Assembly (NCBI GenBank): GCA_019113455.1
Contig: DXHG01000105.1
Coordinates: 1 to 15,644, forward strand
Source of the DNA: Candidatus Treponema faecavium
GTDB taxonomy: Bacteria > Spirochaetota > Spirochaetia > Treponematales > Treponemataceae
Length of the DNA stretch: 15,644 bases
Direction of reading: 5' to 3'
Within the stretch, counting starts at the first letter, position 1. Each line of letters starts with the position of its first letter. Below the pieces are notes generated by a model that saw only the letters and a list, made by a program, of their open reading frames with translations, searched no databases and had not been told where the DNA came from. The position numbers were made by a program, and so were the translations under genes. Positions 14,391 through 15,644 of the stretch are shown piece by piece.

Positions 14391-15644
14391 TCATTCAGCG
14401 ACAGGACGCACATACACCTCTTTGGAAAAGCTGCCGATTCCTTCAGGAGCGCCGGCGCGCGAATATGAAGCAACGGCAAAATAATAAATTTTCCCGTTTT
14501 GCAGCCCTGTCAGCCGCAGTGTTGTTTTTTCGCCCGCGTCGATAGGAGACGAACCTTGTACAGCGGTTTTTCCTAAGTACTCGCCGGGGCGTTCGCCATA
14601 GTATACCATATATCCTTCTGCATAGCTATCGGCAGAAGGCGACCAGTGCAGATCGACATAGCCGTCTCCCGCTTCCGCATAGACGGAAAACGGCGGGAGC
14701 GGCGCCGGTATTTCGGTATAATGCAGCGTTACCGACGTAACAGACGGAGACACTTTGCACGCGCCGTCAGGATACAGTTCCGCAGCTACCTGCACATATG
14801 AGCCAGAAACGCTTTGTGTCATTGTGCCTTCGTCAGATACCGGCTGCCACGCAGGCTGCGTGTCCGTCCACGCGAACACATTGTCTCCGGCGCGGACATA
14901 GAGCTGCACCGCCGTCTGCTCAGGCTCCGTTATTACGGAAGAGACGCGGTTAATTACCGAGCCAGCCGCTACTTTTACCGGCTGTGTTTCAAACCGGCCG
15001 CCGGATACGCGGTAGACGTCGTAATAGCCCGGCCCCGCATACGCGGATTGATCTTCTCCGCTTATGGCGCTGCGGAGAATGCGGAAATCGTCGATGGAAC
15101 CGCTGTACTGCGGGCACAGCACAATCTCTGCGCCGAGTCCTGTCATAAACGGATAAACGGAACCGCGCTGGCGCCCCGTGTCGGTAATATATCTGATGGT
15201 TTCGAGCATACCGTCTATGCGGTATTCCAGCAGCCCTGTTTCTGCGTCAAACGAGACGCTGTGATGCGTCCATTCTTCCGGTATAATCGTGCGCGTGCTG
15301 CTGAGCACAATGTCCCCGCCGTTTTGGGTATAACCGCTGAACAGGTTCGTAAAGCGCCACTCGGTGTGATTATTGACAAACGAGACAAGCAGCATCTGAT
15401 ACTGGATATAGCCGCTGTCGTCTTCCCGCGAAGACCGCCACGACAGCACGGTTTCGCCGTTTTCGGCAATAGACGGACACAGCCAGAATTCTATCGTAAA
15501 AGAGCCGGTATAGCCACCCGCGCCGAATATCGTGCCCTGTCGGCCGGAAAGCACCATGCCTTCGGACACGCCGCTGCTGAGCGCCGCGCCGCTGCCCATT
15601 TTTTTTGTTTCAGACGGTACAAACGTGTCAGCCGTTACCGTGTA
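14391..15644 (-). CDS. LamG-like plus fibronectin type III protein, N-terminus beyond window
   Basis: The frame is open to the right edge, so the 417 visible residues are the C-terminal part; the ATG at 15599 is internal or unproven as a start. A concanavalin/LamG-like jelly-roll segment comes first (about 30-200; GSFTIEFWLCPS, EEWTHHSVSFD, YSGSIDDFRIL). A beta-rich middle follows (about 205-315) and then one fibronectin type III domain at the end (about 318-415; YVDLHWSPSADSYAEGYMVYYGE, LTGLQNGKIYYFAVASYS). Such domains bind glycans or proteins and are usually outside the cytoplasm; export cannot be judged because the N-terminus is missing. No cell-wall or membrane anchor is seen at the C-terminus. 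Confidence 0.78.
   Translation of the reverse strand, partial: YTVTADTFVPSETKKMGSGAALSSGVSEGMVLSGRQGTIFGAGGYTGSFTIEFWLCPSIAENGETVLSWRSSREDDSGYIQYQMLLVSFVNNHTEWRFTNLFSGYTQNGGDIVLSSTRTIIPEEWTHHSVSFDAETGLLEYRIDGMLETIRYITDTGRQRGSVYPFMTGLGAEIVLCPQYSGSIDDFRILRSAISGEDQSAYAGPGYYDVYRVSGGRFETQPVKVAAGSVINRVSSVITEPEQTAVQLYVRAGDNVFAWTDTQPAWQPVSDEGTMTQSVSGSYVQVAAELYPDGACKVSPSVTSVTLHYTEIPAPLPPFSVYAEAGDGYVDLHWSPSADSYAEGYMVYYGERPGEYLGKTAVQGSSPIDAGEKTTLRLTGLQNGKIYYFAVASYSRAGAPEGIGSFSKEVYVRPVAE

Overview
The window reads as chromosomal DNA of a spirochaete, most likely a Treponema-like one. This is inference from protein style: the MurJ N-terminus, the cytoplasmic PAS hybrid kinase, and the mix of long TPR and LamG/FN3 proteins. 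No rRNA or other marker gene is present to confirm it. Base composition is near or a little above 50% G+C in the genes, and clean AAGGAG-type ribosome binding sites precede several starts. I found no tRNA or rRNA gene, no insertion sequence and no CRISPR array.

Layout. Positions 1-553 hold no convincing gene but contain two copies (A and B, in opposite orientation) of a diverged intergenic repeat. aroA (EPSP synthase, + strand, 554-1909) follows. It converges on a minus-strand operon that reads from right to left: pdxA (7419-6391), a 940-residue soluble hybrid histidine kinase (6394-3572), a DUF763 protein (3575-2322) and a small coiled-coil protein with a C-terminal membrane anchor (2251-1943). 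The first three genes are joined by ATGA stop/start overlaps, so their expression is probably coupled. The divergent spacer 7420-7860 carries a promoter for each side and repeat copy C. It leads to a membrane O-acyltransferase (7861-8910, +) that contains a run of eight G inside its coding sequence.

Between the acyltransferase and murJ lies the most unusual stretch: about eleven tandem copies of a 15-bp palindrome, consensus TTTGCCGAYGGCAAA, at a 22-bp period (8972-9204), followed by a piece of the same intergenic repeat (copy D). murJ (lipid II flippase, 9354-10943) overlaps the start of an M24B Xaa-Pro-type peptidase (10922-12106). That peptidase overlaps tail-to-tail with a minus-strand pair: a large TPR protein (14381-12093) preceded by a LamG-plus-fibronectin-III protein (14391 to beyond the right edge).

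How the genes fit together. The identifiable functions are shikimate/aromatic synthesis (aroA), vitamin B6 synthesis (pdxA), signalling (kinase), envelope modification (acyltransferase), peptidoglycan export (murJ) and peptide turnover (M24). They are mostly independent housekeeping units. The coupling of a B6 gene to a soluble sensor kinase and a DUF763 protein is the exception. The best leads are the 22-bp dyad array, the possible poly-G phase switch in the acyltransferase and the dispersed intergenic repeat family. None was checked against a database.
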